From: Chitinivibrionales bacterium
GTDB lineage: Bacteria > Fibrobacterota > Chitinivibrionia > Chitinivibrionales > JANQEN01
Reading direction: 5' to 3'
DNA length: 64,000 bases
Assembly (NCBI GenBank): GCA_028278335.1
Contig: JANQEN010000055.1
Coordinates: 1 to 64,000 of the forward strand
Shown one piece after another: positions 53,801 to 62,775 of the stretch. Position 1 is the stretch's first letter. The number at the start of each line of letters is the position of its first letter. The position numbers and the translations under genes were made by a program. Under the pieces are notes generated by a model, which was given only the letters and a program-made list of their open reading frames with translations, was not told the origin of the DNA and searched no databases.

Positions 53801-56800
53801 AACACCTTATATAACCCAACTTCTGGTAAATCATCAGAAACTTGTGCAGTTATATAGACTGGCGATTCATAGTTCAAGGTTTCGCCATCCTGAGGTGAAA
53901 GAATATTTACACTTAGGTTGCTACCGGCGGTGCTCACAAAACTTCGTGACCGTACAATTTCATCCGCCTCTTCTTTATTTTCTGCACACACCCATTCTGA
54001 ATATTCTGAAAGGCATATAGTTATAGAAATATCTGTTGCTAAGGAAATATATCCATTATTTGTATTTGTAGTTTTTATTACTAACAGATTATACCCAGGA
54101 TGAAGAATTTCTGGGTCAATTGTTACTATATGCACATTTTCCAATGTAGTATTATAATGCGCTTCTACCAAAACACCATTTATAAAAAATTCAGTGTTAT
54201 ATGGTCTATAAATTCCATTTGTAAAATTTTGCCAATTTTTACGACTAAAAATTAGTTCACTTTTAGTAACTTTATCAGCTTGAAAGTTTCTAGGTAACCG
54301 AAACGACTTTCTAATAAAGGGATTATTAGGACAACTATAGCTAGCCTTATCTATTATAATTATAGGATCATCAACATCGCCGGGAATTAATCCATCACCA
54401 TCATCACAATCAATATCATAGCTGATTGATTTTTCAATTCCTGCGGCAGAAGCTGTTATTTTAACTCGCATTCCAGTAAAATCGCTAGGAAGATCTGGAG
54501 ATGCCTTAAATCGTATAGACTCCCCACTGACCAATCTATAATGTTCAATTTGTGGATCTAACATGATATCGCCATTTCCACTTACAATTTCATACGTTAC
54601 AGTAAGATCTGTCAATATACTAAGAGCTGTAATTTTAAATGCTTTTTCAAATGTTATTGGATTAAATCCTACTTCTTCAAAAGTAAAATCAATAACTGGC
54701 ATTGATACAGTAACTAATACCTTTGCATAATCCTGAATCGGATTAGCTGCACCAGTATCCGCGATTAAATAGGCATAAAGCTCATAAGTTTTATTCGGTG
54801 TCGCATCCTGTGCATGCAATGCTAAAGTGATATCTCTTGATTCACCGGGATGAAGTGTAAGAATCGAATCTTGACTTCCTACACCAGTAAAATCAACAAT
54901 AAGTTCTCCCACGGGCTTGGTCATCGAAAGAATTACATCGTGAGCAATATTATCATCATTTCTTACTGTCACCGTTCTGAGCTGATTATAGTCTCTATCA
55001 ATAGTAAACTGATACTCTCTCTGGGTAAACACAACCCCATTACCAATAGAGAACTCTCTCACACCACTGGTAGCAACGCCGCACTCCGATGTACTTTGGG
55101 CGTACCATTCGTAGCTGGTATTACGGATGAGGTTTTCTACAAGAACACTGTGCTGCAAGCCATCGCTGTTTGTGTGTTCGGTGTAGTTGGAGGTACCTGA
55201 CTCACGAATAAAGATAGAGGTTGAGCTTACACGATCGGTGGTCCAGGCAAAGAGTACACTGGTGCCACCCATGGTCACGTTATCCTCGGGAGTGAGATCT
55301 GTTATAATAGGATTAGTATACAGAATAAGTAAGGCATCTAAGGTATCAACTTCACCATCGTCTATAGAGGTAATCACAACTTGAAAGGGATGGTTGCCAA
55401 TTGCTTGACAGTCATTCACCTGGATTGATGCCAATCCCTGATCACGTGCACCAGCAAGAAGTTTGAGTGTATCTGTTTGCACAGTATACCAGGCAGGATC
55501 AAGGCCAATAATCGAGAAGATAAACTTATCATGAAAATGGCCGGTGTTATGTACATTAATCTCTAAGGGAATTATCGCACCAATGCTTCCTACTAAGGTG
55601 TCCTCTTCTAAGCTTGAGGCAAAGCGATACCCGGGAAGTACTGTTGCTTCCTGTATCTGGGTTGACACATTACCATTACCGTCGTTATAGGTCCAGGTGA
55701 TCTCATGGGTACCTAAGGAGGAGTATGTTAAAGGATCGTTGGTTGTGCCATTTATTGTACCAACACAGTTGTCTGTTGCTGTAGGTACTGTTGACACTGT
55801 AACAGTAAACTCGTTGCTCACCTCAGCAAGGGGATCAACATCCGCTATTGGAGCAATAGTATCATTAACAATAACAATCTGATCCTGAGTAGCAGTATTT
55901 CCATTGCCATCGTCATAGGTCCAGGTGATTGTAAAAGTTCCCTGAGTATTGTATAAAAGTGGGTCAGTGGTAATACCAATCAAGGTATCTCCAATTGATG
56001 AAAGCGCACGAGGTACATCTGTCACCTCTGCAGAGCACTGCCCTCTAATAGTATCAAGTATGTCAACCAAGGGTGTAGGTGGCGCTTCACAGTCCTGCTG
56101 TGTATCAAACCACCCAGGGTTGAATGTGTCTGCCCAGGTCTTTACTGTGGGGAGGAGGTTACAGAATTTGTTAAACTCTAATTTTAATGATGTCAGTGAT
56201 TGAAGGTTTATTAATCCTTCACCAATATCTGTTAATTCATTATAGTATAGATGTAAGGTAGCTAACGAGGTTAAATTTCCTAATTCAGAAGGCACTGTGC
56301 CTGACAACTGGTTATTATACAAATTTAAATAGGTGAGATTAGGAAGGCTACCTAATTCCATAGGGATTGATCCAGATAGCTGGTTTCTATCTAATCTTAG
56401 TTTGGTGAGATTGCTTAAATTTCCAAATTCTTGAGGTATGGTACCAGAAAGTTGATTTATTTCAAGCTCCATTTCCAGTAAATTGCTTAAATTTCCAAGC
56501 TCAACTGGAATTTGACCTGTAAGTTGATTGTTATCTAAAAAGAGGTGGGTAAGACTAGCTAAATTACCGATGTCTGAAGGAATCGTCCCTGACAACAGGT
56601 TTCTGTCAAGCAATAGTTTTCTTAAATTTGAAAGTGTTCCCAATTGAGTCGGGATTGCTCCAGATAATTGGTTTTGATGTAAGTTTAACTCCTGTAAGCT
56701 ACTTACATTTCCTAACCCCGGTGGTAAGCTTCCAGAAAGCTGGTTTCCTGCGATTGACATAACTTGGAGATTCTGAAAATTACCATATTCAGTTGGAATA

Positions 56801-59800
56801 CTCCCGCTTAGCTGGTTGACGCTTAAGTTTAAAGTTGTTAAGTTACTTAGCAATGCCAACTCAGGTGGAAGAGTACCGGTAAAATTATTTGTATGCAAAT
56901 AAAGTTCAGTCAAATTAGTTAAATTTCCCAGAAAAGAAGGAATTGAACCTGGAATATTACAATGGGTCATGGATAGTTCTGATACATTAACCAAAGATTC
57001 AATTTCTGGTGGAAAAACATCAATATTGTTTCGATCCAATTTTAATGTGATAAGAGCGTCTAGCCATGCAAGTTCAGGGGGAAATGTTCCAGTGAGATTG
57101 ACATCTTGCAGAATTAGACGAATAGCACGATCATTTGATTCATGCACACCAGCCCACGTACCAAAGGGTTGAGTAAAATCCCATTGTATTGTCCAATTTG
57201 GACCATTACACGTGTTATAAATTGCGACTAAAGCAAGTGAATCACGGTTTCGCAGATAGTCACAATCTTGGCTCGCTTCCCATCCCGGATTGTTTGCATC
57301 TGCCCAAGTCTTTACTGTGGGAAGGAGATTGCAGAATTTGTTAGCTTCTAATTTTAACGATGTCAGTGATTGAAGATTTGTTAAACCTTCACCAATATCA
57401 GTTAATTCATTATAGTACAGATGTAAGGTAGCAAGAGAGCTTATATTTCCTAATTCTGAAGGAACAGTTCCAGATAATTGGTTAGCATATAAATTAAGAT
57501 AGGTCAAGTTGGTAAGGTTACCAATTTCAGATGGAATAGATCCGCCCAACTGATTCCTATCTATTCTTAAATTAGTAAGTTTAATTAAATTGCCCAATTC
57601 AGAGGGAATAGTTCCCGAAAATTGATTATCATTTAAGTCGAGCACTTGTAAATTACTAAGATTACCAAGTTCTGAAGGCAATTGGCCTGTTAGTTGATTA
57701 TTGAAAAGGTACAAATAAGTAAGACTATCTATATTTCCAATCTCAATTGGTATTGTTCCTGTCAGTTGGTTTCTATCTAGTGAAAGGGATTTCAAATTCG
57801 AAAGATTCCCAAGCGTAACAGGAATCTCTCCAGACAATTGATTGAGATGGAGTCGAAGTTCCTTTAAAGTTGAAATATTACCAAGCTCTGCTGGAATACT
57901 GCCAGAAAGTTGCGTCCCAGCAATAGATAATGTTTGTAAACTTTGGAAGTTCCCAAATTCAGGTGGAATTGTACCACTGATTGAGGTTGCACTTAAGTTT
58001 AGATATAATAAATTATTTAAGTTGGCCAGCTCCAGTGGAAGGGCTCCGGTAAAATTATTTGTAAATAATAGCAATTCAGTGAGGTTTGATAAATTACCCA
58101 AAGATGCTGGAATAGTTCCAGAAATATTACATTGAGTCAATGAAAGTTTAGATAAGTTTGGCAAGTTTCCCACATAATCTGGCAACGTAGCAAAATTGCC
58201 TTTATCTAAATCCAAGGTTACCAGTTGATCCAACCATTCAATCTCCGGTGGTATAATACCATTAAGATTTTGATCAGGAATGTTAATTTGAACAACCCGA
58301 CCATTAACAACATGAATCCCCCACCAAGTGGTCATTGGTTGAGAAAAGTCCCATTGGAGTGTCCAGTTTGGGCCATCTGTATTGTTGTATAAGGCAACCA
58401 AAGCAAGTGAATCACGACTGCGTGGATCACATGTTTGTGATACATCCCATCCTGGATCATGAGTGTCAGCCCATGTTCGTAAGGGGTCAGAAATAGTACA
58501 AATCTCATTATTTGATATATCCAATGCTGAGAGATTAGTAAGATTAACAAGCCCCTCTCCTAATCCGGTTATCTGATTATTATGGAGGTATAACTCTGTA
58601 AGATTATTTAAATTACCAATCTGAGAAGGGACATTGCCGTTAAGCTGATTATTATTTAGTTTCAATCTAGCTAAACTACTAAGATTACCCAACTCACTTG
58701 GGAATGGGCCGCTTAATTGGTTATTGGAGAGATCAAGGAAATTACAATTACTTAAATTCCCTAATGTAGTTGAAATATTGCCGGAAAGTAAATTGGTGTG
58801 AGCCACAAACTCAGTTAAGTTAATTAGGTTACCAAGTTCAGATGGAATGGTTCCAGACAATTGGTTCTCTGTTAAATGAAATCTCTGAAGATTAGCTAAA
58901 TTACCAAGCTCAACTGGAATGCTTCCTGAAAGTTGGTTTTGATAGAGCAACAGTTCAATTAAAGCTACACAGTTACCAAGCTCTAAAGGTATACTACCAG
59001 AGAGTTGATTATTATGAAGATATAGTTCAGTTAAATTTAGTAGATTTCCAATTTCCGAGGGAATACTTCCTGTCAACTGATTATCATTGAGCCATAATAC
59101 AGAAAGTTGAGTAAGATTTGCAATTTCTGAAGGAATTGATCCGGTTAATGCATTTTCTGATAAAGCCAATTCCTTAAGATTTGAGCAATCTGCTATTTGA
59201 ATGGGGATACTTCCAGTGAGTTGATTACCATACAACAAGAGATTTTCCAAACTGGCAATATTTCCAATCTCACTAGGAATGGCTCCAGTTAATTGGTTAT
59301 TATAAAGATATAACCTACTTATCGAAGTCAAGCCCCCAATGGTAGTTGGTATAGTTCCGGAGAGTTGATTATTATATAAAAGAAGGTAATCTAAATTTGA
59401 CAAATTACCAATTGATGCAGGAATTGAGCCAGTCAAATTATTTCCAAACAAATGAAGATTTGTAAGAAGCGATAAATTACCAATATTGCTTGGTATAGCA
59501 CCTGACAGACTATTCCTATCAAGATGCAATTGTCTTAAGCTGGAACAATTTCCAATTTCTATTGGAATGCTCCCAGAAAGCTGGTTTGCATTTATGTGAA
59601 GTTCTTGAAGATTTATTAGATTTCCAATTTCCGGAGGAATACCACCAGATAACCCACTTGCAAAAAACACTAACTTTGTGAGATTCACTAAATTACCAAT
59701 CTCAGGTGGAACACTGGCTAGCAGATTTTTTCGAAGGTCTAAATACGTTAATTGATCAAGATCACCAATTTCCGGGGGAATAACACCATCTAAATTTTTC

Positions 59801-60033
59801 TGTTGCAGATTCAAAGAGGTAACTCGATTGCTAGATACAACAACGCCTTGCCAAGTATTGATGGACTGAGAGAAATCCCATTGAAAAGTCCAACTTGGTC
59901 CATTTGTGTTATCATACAATGCAACCAATGCTAATGAATCACTAGTTCGATCATTGGCTGTGTTAACGTTAAATAATAACAATGGAATAAAAAGAGACAA
60001 GACAAAAAGCCGTTTCACTGCAATCGAAGACAT
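47899..60033 (-). CDS. Giant surface protein: plant-type LRRs, HYR, tandem-95 and PKD-like modules
   Basis: 4044 residues. Signal peptide 1-25. Three LRR blocks (~26-536, 537-930, 931-1313), each opening with a cap such as RDSLALVALYNNTDGPNWT and holding 13-20 repeats of the LxxLxLxxNxLxGxIPxxxGNL type, like plant and Bacteroidota LRRs. Next, two tandem copies of a ~1010-residue module (~1315-2322, 2325-3337): HYR units (TATDNCVGxxxGTTxDPL), a FN3-like part (NTSYEWYAQS), a novel middle part (CLSEYSEW), and tandem-95 Ig domains (NDxDxDxDxL). Then four HYR units (3338-3563), an Ig-like domain, three PKD/REJ-like domains (3665-3935) and a basic tail. SD AAAGGAG. No sorting-like C-terminus. Probable adhesin or substrate binder. 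Confidence 0.88.
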   Translation of the reverse strand: MSSIAVKRLFVLSLFIPLLLFNVNTANDRTSDSLALVALYDNTNGPSWTFQWDFSQSINTWQGVVVSSNRVTSLNLQQKNLDGVIPPEIGDLDQLTYLDLRKNLLASVPPEIGNLVNLTKLVFFASGLSGGIPPEIGNLINLQELHINANQLSGSIPIEIGNCSSLRQLHLDRNSLSGAIPSNIGNLSLLTNLHLFGNNLTGSIPASIGNLSNLDYLLLYNNQLSGTIPTTIGGLTSISRLYLYNNQLTGAIPSEIGNIASLENLLLYGNQLTGSIPIQIADCSNLKELALSENALTGSIPSEIANLTQLSVLWLNDNQLTGSIPSEIGNLLNLTELYLHNNQLSGSIPLELGNCVALIELLLYQNQLSGSIPVELGNLANLQRFHLTENQLSGTIPSELGNLINLTEFVAHTNLLSGNISTTLGNLSNCNFLDLSNNQLSGPFPSELGNLSSLARLKLNNNQLNGNVPSQIGNLNNLTELYLHNNQITGLGEGLVNLTNLSALDISNNEICTISDPLRTWADTHDPGWDVSQTCDPRSRDSLALVALYNNTDGPNWTLQWDFSQPMTTWWGIHVVNGRVVQINIPDQNLNGIIPPEIEWLDQLVTLDLDKGNFATLPDYVGNLPNLSKLSLTQCNISGTIPASLGNLSNLTELLLFTNNFTGALPLELANLNNLLYLNLSATSISGTIPPEFGNFQSLQTLSIAGTQLSGSIPAELGNISTLKELRLHLNQLSGEIPVTLGNLSNLKSLSLDRNQLTGTIPIEIGNIDSLTYLYLFNNQLTGQLPSELGNLSNLQVLDLNDNQFSGTIPSELGNLIKLTNLRIDRNQLGGSIPSEIGNLTNLTYLNLYANQLSGTVPSELGNISSLATLHLYYNELTDIGEGLTNLQSLTSLKLEANKFCNLLPTVKTWADANNPGWEASQDCDYLRNRDSLALVAIYNTCNGPNWTIQWDFTQPFGTWAGVHESNDRAIRLILQDVNLTGTFPPELAWLDALITLKLDRNNIDVFPPEIESLVNVSELSMTHCNIPGSIPSFLGNLTNLTELYLHTNNFTGTLPPELALLSNLTTLNLSVNQLSGSIPTEYGNFQNLQVMSIAGNQLSGSLPPGLGNVSSLQELNLHQNQLSGAIPTQLGTLSNLRKLLLDRNLLSGTIPSDIGNLASLTHLFLDNNQLTGQIPVELGNLSNLLEMELEINQLSGTIPQEFGNLSNLTKLRLDRNQLSGSIPMELGSLPNLTYLNLYNNQLSGTVPSELGNLTSLATLHLYYNELTDIGEGLINLQSLTSLKLEFNKFCNLLPTVKTWADTFNPGWFDTQQDCEAPPTPLVDILDTIRGQCSAEVTDVPRALSSIGDTLIGITTDPLLYNTQGTFTITWTYDDGNGNTATQDQIVIVNDTIAPIADVDPLAEVSNEFTVTVSTVPTATDNCVGTINGTTNDPLTYSSLGTHEITWTYNDGNGNVSTQIQEATVLPGYRFASSLEEDTLVGSIGAIIPLEINVHNTGHFHDKFIFSIIGLDPAWYTVQTDTLKLLAGARDQGLASIQVNDCQAIGNHPFQVVITSIDDGEVDTLDALLILYTNPIITDLTPEDNVTMGGTSVLFAWTTDRVSSTSIFIRESGTSNYTEHTNSDGLQHSVLVENLIRNTSYEWYAQSTSECGVATSGVREFSIGNGVVFTQREYQFTIDRDYNQLRTVTVRNDDNIAHDVILSMTKPVGELIVDFTGVGSQDSILTLHPGESRDITLALHAQDATPNKTYELYAYLIADTGAANPIQDYAKVLVTVSMPVIDFTFEEVGFNPITFEKAFKITALSILTDLTVTYEIVSGNGDIMLDPQIEHYRLVSGESIRFKASPDLPSDFTGMRVKITASAAGIEKSISYDIDCDDGDGLIPGDVDDPIIIIDKASYSCPNNPFIRKSFRLPRNFQADKVTKSELIFSRKNWQNFTNGIYRPYNTEFFINGVLVEAHYNTTLENVHIVTIDPEILHPGYNLLVIKTTNTNNGYISLATDISITICLSEYSEWVCAENKEEADEIVRSRSFVSTAGSNLSVNILSPQDGETLNYESPVYITAQVSDDLPEVGLYKVFGFVNNGTHGVTLYDDGGHFDSLAGDGIYGNALSPVISGPINLRVVAKHCALEDSDEINLNLVASPIANDDFEWTNEDSPVNIDVLANDSDADGDPISLVSITQPNHGSTVLNTSDISYTPDVNFNGIDVFEYVITDGNGNYDTAEVHVTVTPINDLPIANNDVATTYEDKAVTIDVLGNDVDVDNDNLIIQSVTQPINGTVNIVDNGYKINFVPGELFDGTDSFTYTISDVHGGAAQATVDVTVLDDIVAPVANVSPLDPVTGSCSAEVTEYPSATDFCVGTVVGTTTDPLVYNDFGTYEITWTYDDGNGNVSTQTQSVIVQDNQPPVPNVDPLPVESGELFVEVTTVPTATDNCFGSITGTTTDPLSYSSLGTHEITWTFDDGNGNVSSQVQEVIVLPGNRFTSSLEEDTLTGSIGATIPLEMNVHNTGHFRGEFTFTIIGLDPAWYTMQTDTLKLLAGGRGQGLALIQVNDCQAVGSYPFQVVVTSIDDGEVDTLDALLVLYSNPIISDLTPEDNVTMGGTSVLFAWSTDRVSSTSLFIRETGTSNYTEHTNSDGLQHSVLVENLTRNTSYEWYAQSSSECGVATSSVREFSVGRGVVFTLREYKFSIDRDYAQHRDVSIRNTDNIAHRVQLFVTNPLGELVSGFIGPGGADSIITLDAGAAFDVTLAVHAQDAKANTQYTLGAYLRTFDEGQPPIQDYSTIKVSVVVPNINFTLEQIDYDPSTLEYTYRIKNHQNSHPLTDLTIDHEVLSGSGAILMDPQIIHNRLGKNDSIDFKVIPILTEDFNGMTAQLIASAAGVEKRDTLAFICQKDMFLGKIEDCSIEARTWNFYCSNRPINQTEVSLPLGLKRKDIIGVQLKVSTSEGGWHAGLSNADFYINGHHVGRYEGVRTNYVFVFDVDPIFLHEVTQGVSKNEIKVVSEHVRTGHQLVLLNYVLSICVSEYSEWLCAENQQEADDLIANRSYILPKTNSITVEILSPLDNSQMPLSDPIFKAQISDEFGVQNIYSAVGILDSNNGSFMLYDDGEHGDDDPQDGIYGNFWTPTYSGPSSFKVIVNNCDLIGIDSTNFTFFDIPEAIDDTVSTLEETSVYIDVVSNDVDRDNDLLSVHSITQPINGGIAELSQTEILYTPQLNFFGVDLFTYVVTDGNGNFDTAEVRVTVTNVNDLPVANNDVVTTYEDKSVTIDVLENDTDIDGNNLKIQSVTQPSNGSVSIFNDSLLVHYTPSELFDGSDNFTYTISDGHGDTAVGTVTVTVLDDILAPVPDNATLSDVTGTCSVEITQIPTATDNCVGEVSGTTTDPLTYNVAGTYTVTWTYDDGNGNAATQEQTVTIQDNTAPVPDVATLATVSGDCSVEVTTVPTATDNCVGAVAGSTSDPLIYSNAGSYSITWTYDDGNGNSSTQTQQVVVNDAAAPVPDVATLPTITEQCSAEVTATPTATDNCVGAVTGTTADPLTYTEPGTHLITWTYTDGNGNQSDQTQTVVVEDVLPVLDPIGDQSGEEEVALDFVVSASDACGDAITLTLTGEVQTGMVFVDSGNGKARFSWEPTNTQAGTYNVTITASDGTWDVLEDITITIDEANQAPVAIASENQTAHPGDVLSLSGHRSTDPDGDYPLTFVWTLIDKPTGSTAELETPDEVSTVIELDYLGEYIVELVVIDAQGEQSAPDLVYISTVNSTPQADAGEDQLVLIIGDQVTLDGSQSEDSDDDPMTFAWSFVSKPEGSSAALNDPTVEAPTFTPDVYGEYVLQLIVSDPWVSSTADEVTITFENVAPVANAGGNVSVAVNEATTLDGSASNDANEDALTYSWTIVTKPTGSNATIVDPDMVQASLVPDVEGHYIIALVVNDGLVDSDPSQVSVVAVSVEDNITENVEASITAINDLPRSAFTRRRQKRNLTFGLNIAQYLIDRGRYRIAYLLINFGILERMNGCNDSGSPDSNDVITDCDAQSEVFPLLQQVVNDLQTLF
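50020..56090 (-). repeat. Internal tandem duplication (~3.03 kb unit) inside the giant gene
   Basis: Copy 1 is 56090-53065 and copy 2 is 53060-50020. Matching landmarks are offset by 3030 bp (for example ATGGTCAC at 55271 and 52241). Within the units, about 55640-55000 and 52610-51970 are nearly identical at the DNA level, whereas the following ~1.5 kb has diverged strongly while keeping the same domain order. Confidence 0.85.
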
Positions 60034-60283
60034 GCGAGCTCCTTTATTAATAAATATAAATATGAGAATCCTTTAAACCGCTTAAACAATATAGTAATTT
60101 GTCACCTTAAAGTGTGCACTGATTTTATTAGAAATTTGTTTCGAATATTACATATTTATGTAACTTATTCTATTACATAAAATTAAATTCACAATTGAAA
60201 TTGAATTTTTCTGTAAATATTGACAGTTTTTTAAAAAGACATACATCTATTCATTAAATCGGTTGACAGACTAATAAAATATC

Positions 60284-60313
60284 AAAAGCAGCACCAAAAT
60301 TGATGCTGCTTTT
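60284..60313 (-). terminator. Rho-independent terminator
   Basis: AAAAGCAGCA (60284-60293) and TGCTGCTTTT (60304-60313) form a perfect stem, 38 nt past the stop of the gene ending at 60352. It separates that gene from the giant gene. The rest of 60034-60351 is AT-rich promoter DNA for the giant gene. Confidence 0.85.
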
Positions 60314-60351
60314 CTCAGTTCTCCTTTACATTATATGTGTGTTTGTCTCAT

Positions 60352-61026
60352 TTACTCATTATTCTCTTCACCCTCAACAATATCATTGTCACTCTTCTTT
60401 TTATAAATAATAGGAAAAATTGCATCAGCTCTATCACGACCCAGCTTCTGTTTTGCGGTTAAATAATTAGTCTCATATTGTTTGACAAGATCCTCTTTAG
60501 CTTTATCAACCTCAATCATTGCTTCTGATGCTATTTGCTTTAGATCGTTATGTGCTGTGCGAGCCACCGAAAAATTATTAACAGCACTCTGAAGTTCTGT
60601 ACCAAAATGATAGAGAGGATGTTCAGGATCAAGGCGATCGTATTGATAAGCTAAATCATTAACAGCATGAAGCTTGGGTTCTCTCTTCTTATAAATAACA
60701 TCACCAAATCTTAGAGATGGGAAAAATGTAGCAAGCAATATATCATCGCCATTACTTCGCACATACTGACGAGTCTGCTCAAAACATTGCCTGACAATGT
60801 TGTCAATTTTTCGGTTACAAAGAACAACTTCATCATATTTAAATACCTGATCTTTTCGAGCCTGCCTATAGTTAAGCATCTTTCCTTTCAACTGCTCGGT
60901 TTTAGGTTTTATAGTTGTGGTGTAGCCATTGTCTACACCGTAGGTTTGGGTTGCTAGATGCTCATGTCGCTCTGAAGCATCCAGGCACTTTTCCGCTGAC
61001 ATAGATGAATTGACCATCTGGGCCAT
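60352..61026 (-). CDS. Uncharacterised cytoplasmic helical protein
   Basis: 224 residues, not recognised. There is no signal peptide or membrane segment. It is predicted mostly helical and charged, with segments TEQLKGKMLNYRQARKDQVF, FEQTRQYVRSNG and KAKEDLVKQYETNYLTAKQK that suggest coiled coil, and an acidic tail (VEGEENNE). Excellent SD (AGGAGG, 6 nt). It is monocistronic with a strong terminator. No domain can be named and no neighbour hints at a role. Confidence 0.8.
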   Translation of the reverse strand: MAQMVNSSMSAEKCLDASERHEHLATQTYGVDNGYTTTIKPKTEQLKGKMLNYRQARKDQVFKYDEVVLCNRKIDNIVRQCFEQTRQYVRSNGDDILLATFFPSLRFGDVIYKKREPKLHAVNDLAYQYDRLDPEHPLYHFGTELQSAVNNFSVARTAHNDLKQIASEAMIEVDKAKEDLVKQYETNYLTAKQKLGRDRADAIFPIIYKKKSDNDIVEGEENNE

Positions 61027-61246
61027 AACGTACCTCCTATTAACTTAAAATTATAGTTTAGTTACAACGTCAAAAAATGACGCTCTACTTTGTTTTATTG
61101 ACGACTTTCAGCTGAACTTCATCGTGAGAGGAACTCCTAAGAATTTTTATTTTTTCTCTCTCATGTCCTCTCATATAGCACTACGGATAGGAACATTTAT
61201 TTATTGTTACTCTATTTATTTTTTTTTAATAATTTTATAAATCTTT

Positions 61247-61356
61247 TGGGTTAGGGATTTGAAAGGTGCGGAGCAGTATTTTTGCAAAGCAAAAATACCG
61301 AAGCGAACGCGGAGCCTGGAGAAGCCCGACCTGAGCAAAGCGAAGGTAACCCCCAT
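61247..61356 (-). repeat. GC-rich dispersed palindromic repeat, copy 3 (inverted)
   Basis: Read on the minus strand: GGGGGTTACCTTCGCTTTGC, core GGTCGGGCTTCTCCAGGCTC, CGCGTTCGCTTCGG, a strong hairpin (GTATTTTTGC with GCAAAAATAC), end CACCTTTCAAATCCCTAACC. It matches the block order of copies 1 and 2; the second hairpin has a different sequence but keeps its pairing. Confidence 0.65.
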
Positions 61357-61375
61357 ATATAAAAAATTCGATTGC

Positions 61376-61660
61376 GCATTTAGAGCAAATTTATCCTATT
61401 AGAAAGTTGTAAAAACTGCGTTTTTGGACTTAAATGGCCATAATATTTTTCTCAACAAGCATTTAAGATAAAAAATGCGATTTACAAATATCTTAAATGT
61501 CCATTCATGAATCTTTTTGCTACTCTTAGAAAAACAGGATGGTCATTAAGAACATAAAATGTACATTCAAAAAACTATATTGACCATTTAGAAAGTTAGA
61601 TGGGTATTCGAAAATCTGCTGTTCCCATTTATAAAGTTAAATGACCTCTATAGATTTTCG
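61376..61660. repeat. Cluster of degenerate CATTTA-N-TAAATG palindromes
   Basis: Several related imperfect inverted repeats recur: CCATTTAGAAAGTTAGATGG (about 61585), CCCATTTATAAAGTTAAATG (about 61626), GCATTTAAGATAAAAAATGC (about 61460) and CATTAAGAACATAAAATG (about 61545). Unit spacing is irregular. Meaning is unknown; AT-rich composition makes chance palindromes more likely. Confidence 0.35.
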
Positions 61661-61896
61661 AATCATGCTTTAAGAGTTCTCACATGACTCCAATAAATTC
61701 TATTATGTGCATATAGGATCTTAAAGGCACTCTCAAGATTCTATGAACCCCTCTTAATGCTCTGAATGCTTACTTGGATTTTTATTGAATAATTTGAGCA
61801 TCATAGATATAGGAAGGATAATTTTAATATCTCAATTTATAATGGAATGTGATGCTTTTAATTGACACCTGCAATATATAGCGCTATAATCTCATA

Positions 61897-62577
61897 TCAA
61901 ACCTTCGAGTAAATATAAAAATCAAGAGACCGTTCGCTTTCAGGTTGATCATCAATAGGGTGTCGGTTGGGAATGTGCTTTATAAGCTTCCATTGAGGCT
62001 TATTATCTGATATCCACTTTGAGAAATTACGATGCCTTACATGCTCTGCTACGTCCGAAGGATTGTTATCAGTGTCTGTAGAGTATACAATGACAAATTT
62101 TTCTGAGGAGTCGAAGAGTCTATTCATATAGCTTTCAAAGACGCTATCTTCAACAAGATGATATACCACATCTAATGAAAGGGTCAAATCAGCAGTTTCC
62201 CCATCATAGTCATCCATAACCTTGAAACCTTTAGTTTCATCTTTTGAGAATGTATTTGTACAAAGTGATATTATTTCCGAGCTTACATCAAATCCTATAT
62301 ATTTTGGATACTTTGCAAGAGAAAGCTGATTACCATCACCACAACCATATTCAATGACAGAGTTGATCCCATTCTCAGAAACAAATTCGTTTAGTATTTC
62401 GGCTTTAAACTCAGCAAATTCATTGTATGATCCTTTTCCTGAGTCACCACCAGCTTTATACCTGTTTTTCCAATAACTCCCTGAATCTTCAAAAGGCTTT
62501 GGCGGGTTAAACCACTTCTTATTAATTTGACGCGCAACAGATCCGATGATAGGAATGTTCTTAATAATCTGTTTCAT
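61897..62577 (-). CDS. Class I SAM-dependent methyltransferase
   Basis: 226 residues. Motif I VIEYGCGDGNQLSLAKYPKY (~75-94) with motif II FDVSSEIISLC, an acidic post-motif region (MDDYDGETADLTLSLDVVYH) and the end FYIYSKV match the class I Rossmann methyltransferase fold. The N-terminus (MKQIIKNIPIIGSVARQINK, then GSYWKNRYKAGGDSGKGSYN) resembles methyltransferases found in glycan or surface-polysaccharide clusters. SD AAGGA, 6 nt before ATG 62577. It stands alone here, so the substrate is unknown. Confidence 0.85.
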   Translation of the reverse strand: MKQIIKNIPIIGSVARQINKKWFNPPKPFEDSGSYWKNRYKAGGDSGKGSYNEFAEFKAEILNEFVSENGINSVIEYGCGDGNQLSLAKYPKYIGFDVSSEIISLCTNTFSKDETKGFKVMDDYDGETADLTLSLDVVYHLVEDSVFESYMNRLFDSSEKFVIVYSTDTDNNPSDVAEHVRHRNFSKWISDNKPQWKLIKHIPNRHPIDDQPESERSLDFYIYSKV

Positions 62578-62775
62578 GTGTATCCTTCTGAAAGAGGTTT
62601 AAGTTAAATTATACAAATAATGTAACTATTTGACAAACAAAATTATTCCTGTGCAAAAGAGGATATATTGATTCAGAAAAGAATATGATTTGTCTACGGG
62701 AATACTTTATTAAAATCTTCACAAAAATGTCTGAACCAGGATGTTCAAGATAAAAGAATTCACAGGATATATATA

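Larger units (their letters stand above)
61027..61896. other. 870 bp intergenic region with repeats
   Basis: It contains GC-rich repeat copy 3 (61247-61356) and a stretch of AT-rich degenerate palindromes (61376-61660). Between 61660 and 61896 and between 61027 and 61246 I see no gene or recognisable RNA. Confidence 0.5.

Noticed and set aside
47899-60033. Regularly spaced DNA repeats suggesting a CRISPR array
   Set aside because: The repeats are in-frame codons of LRR, HYR and tandem-95 domains, without constant repeats and unique spacers.
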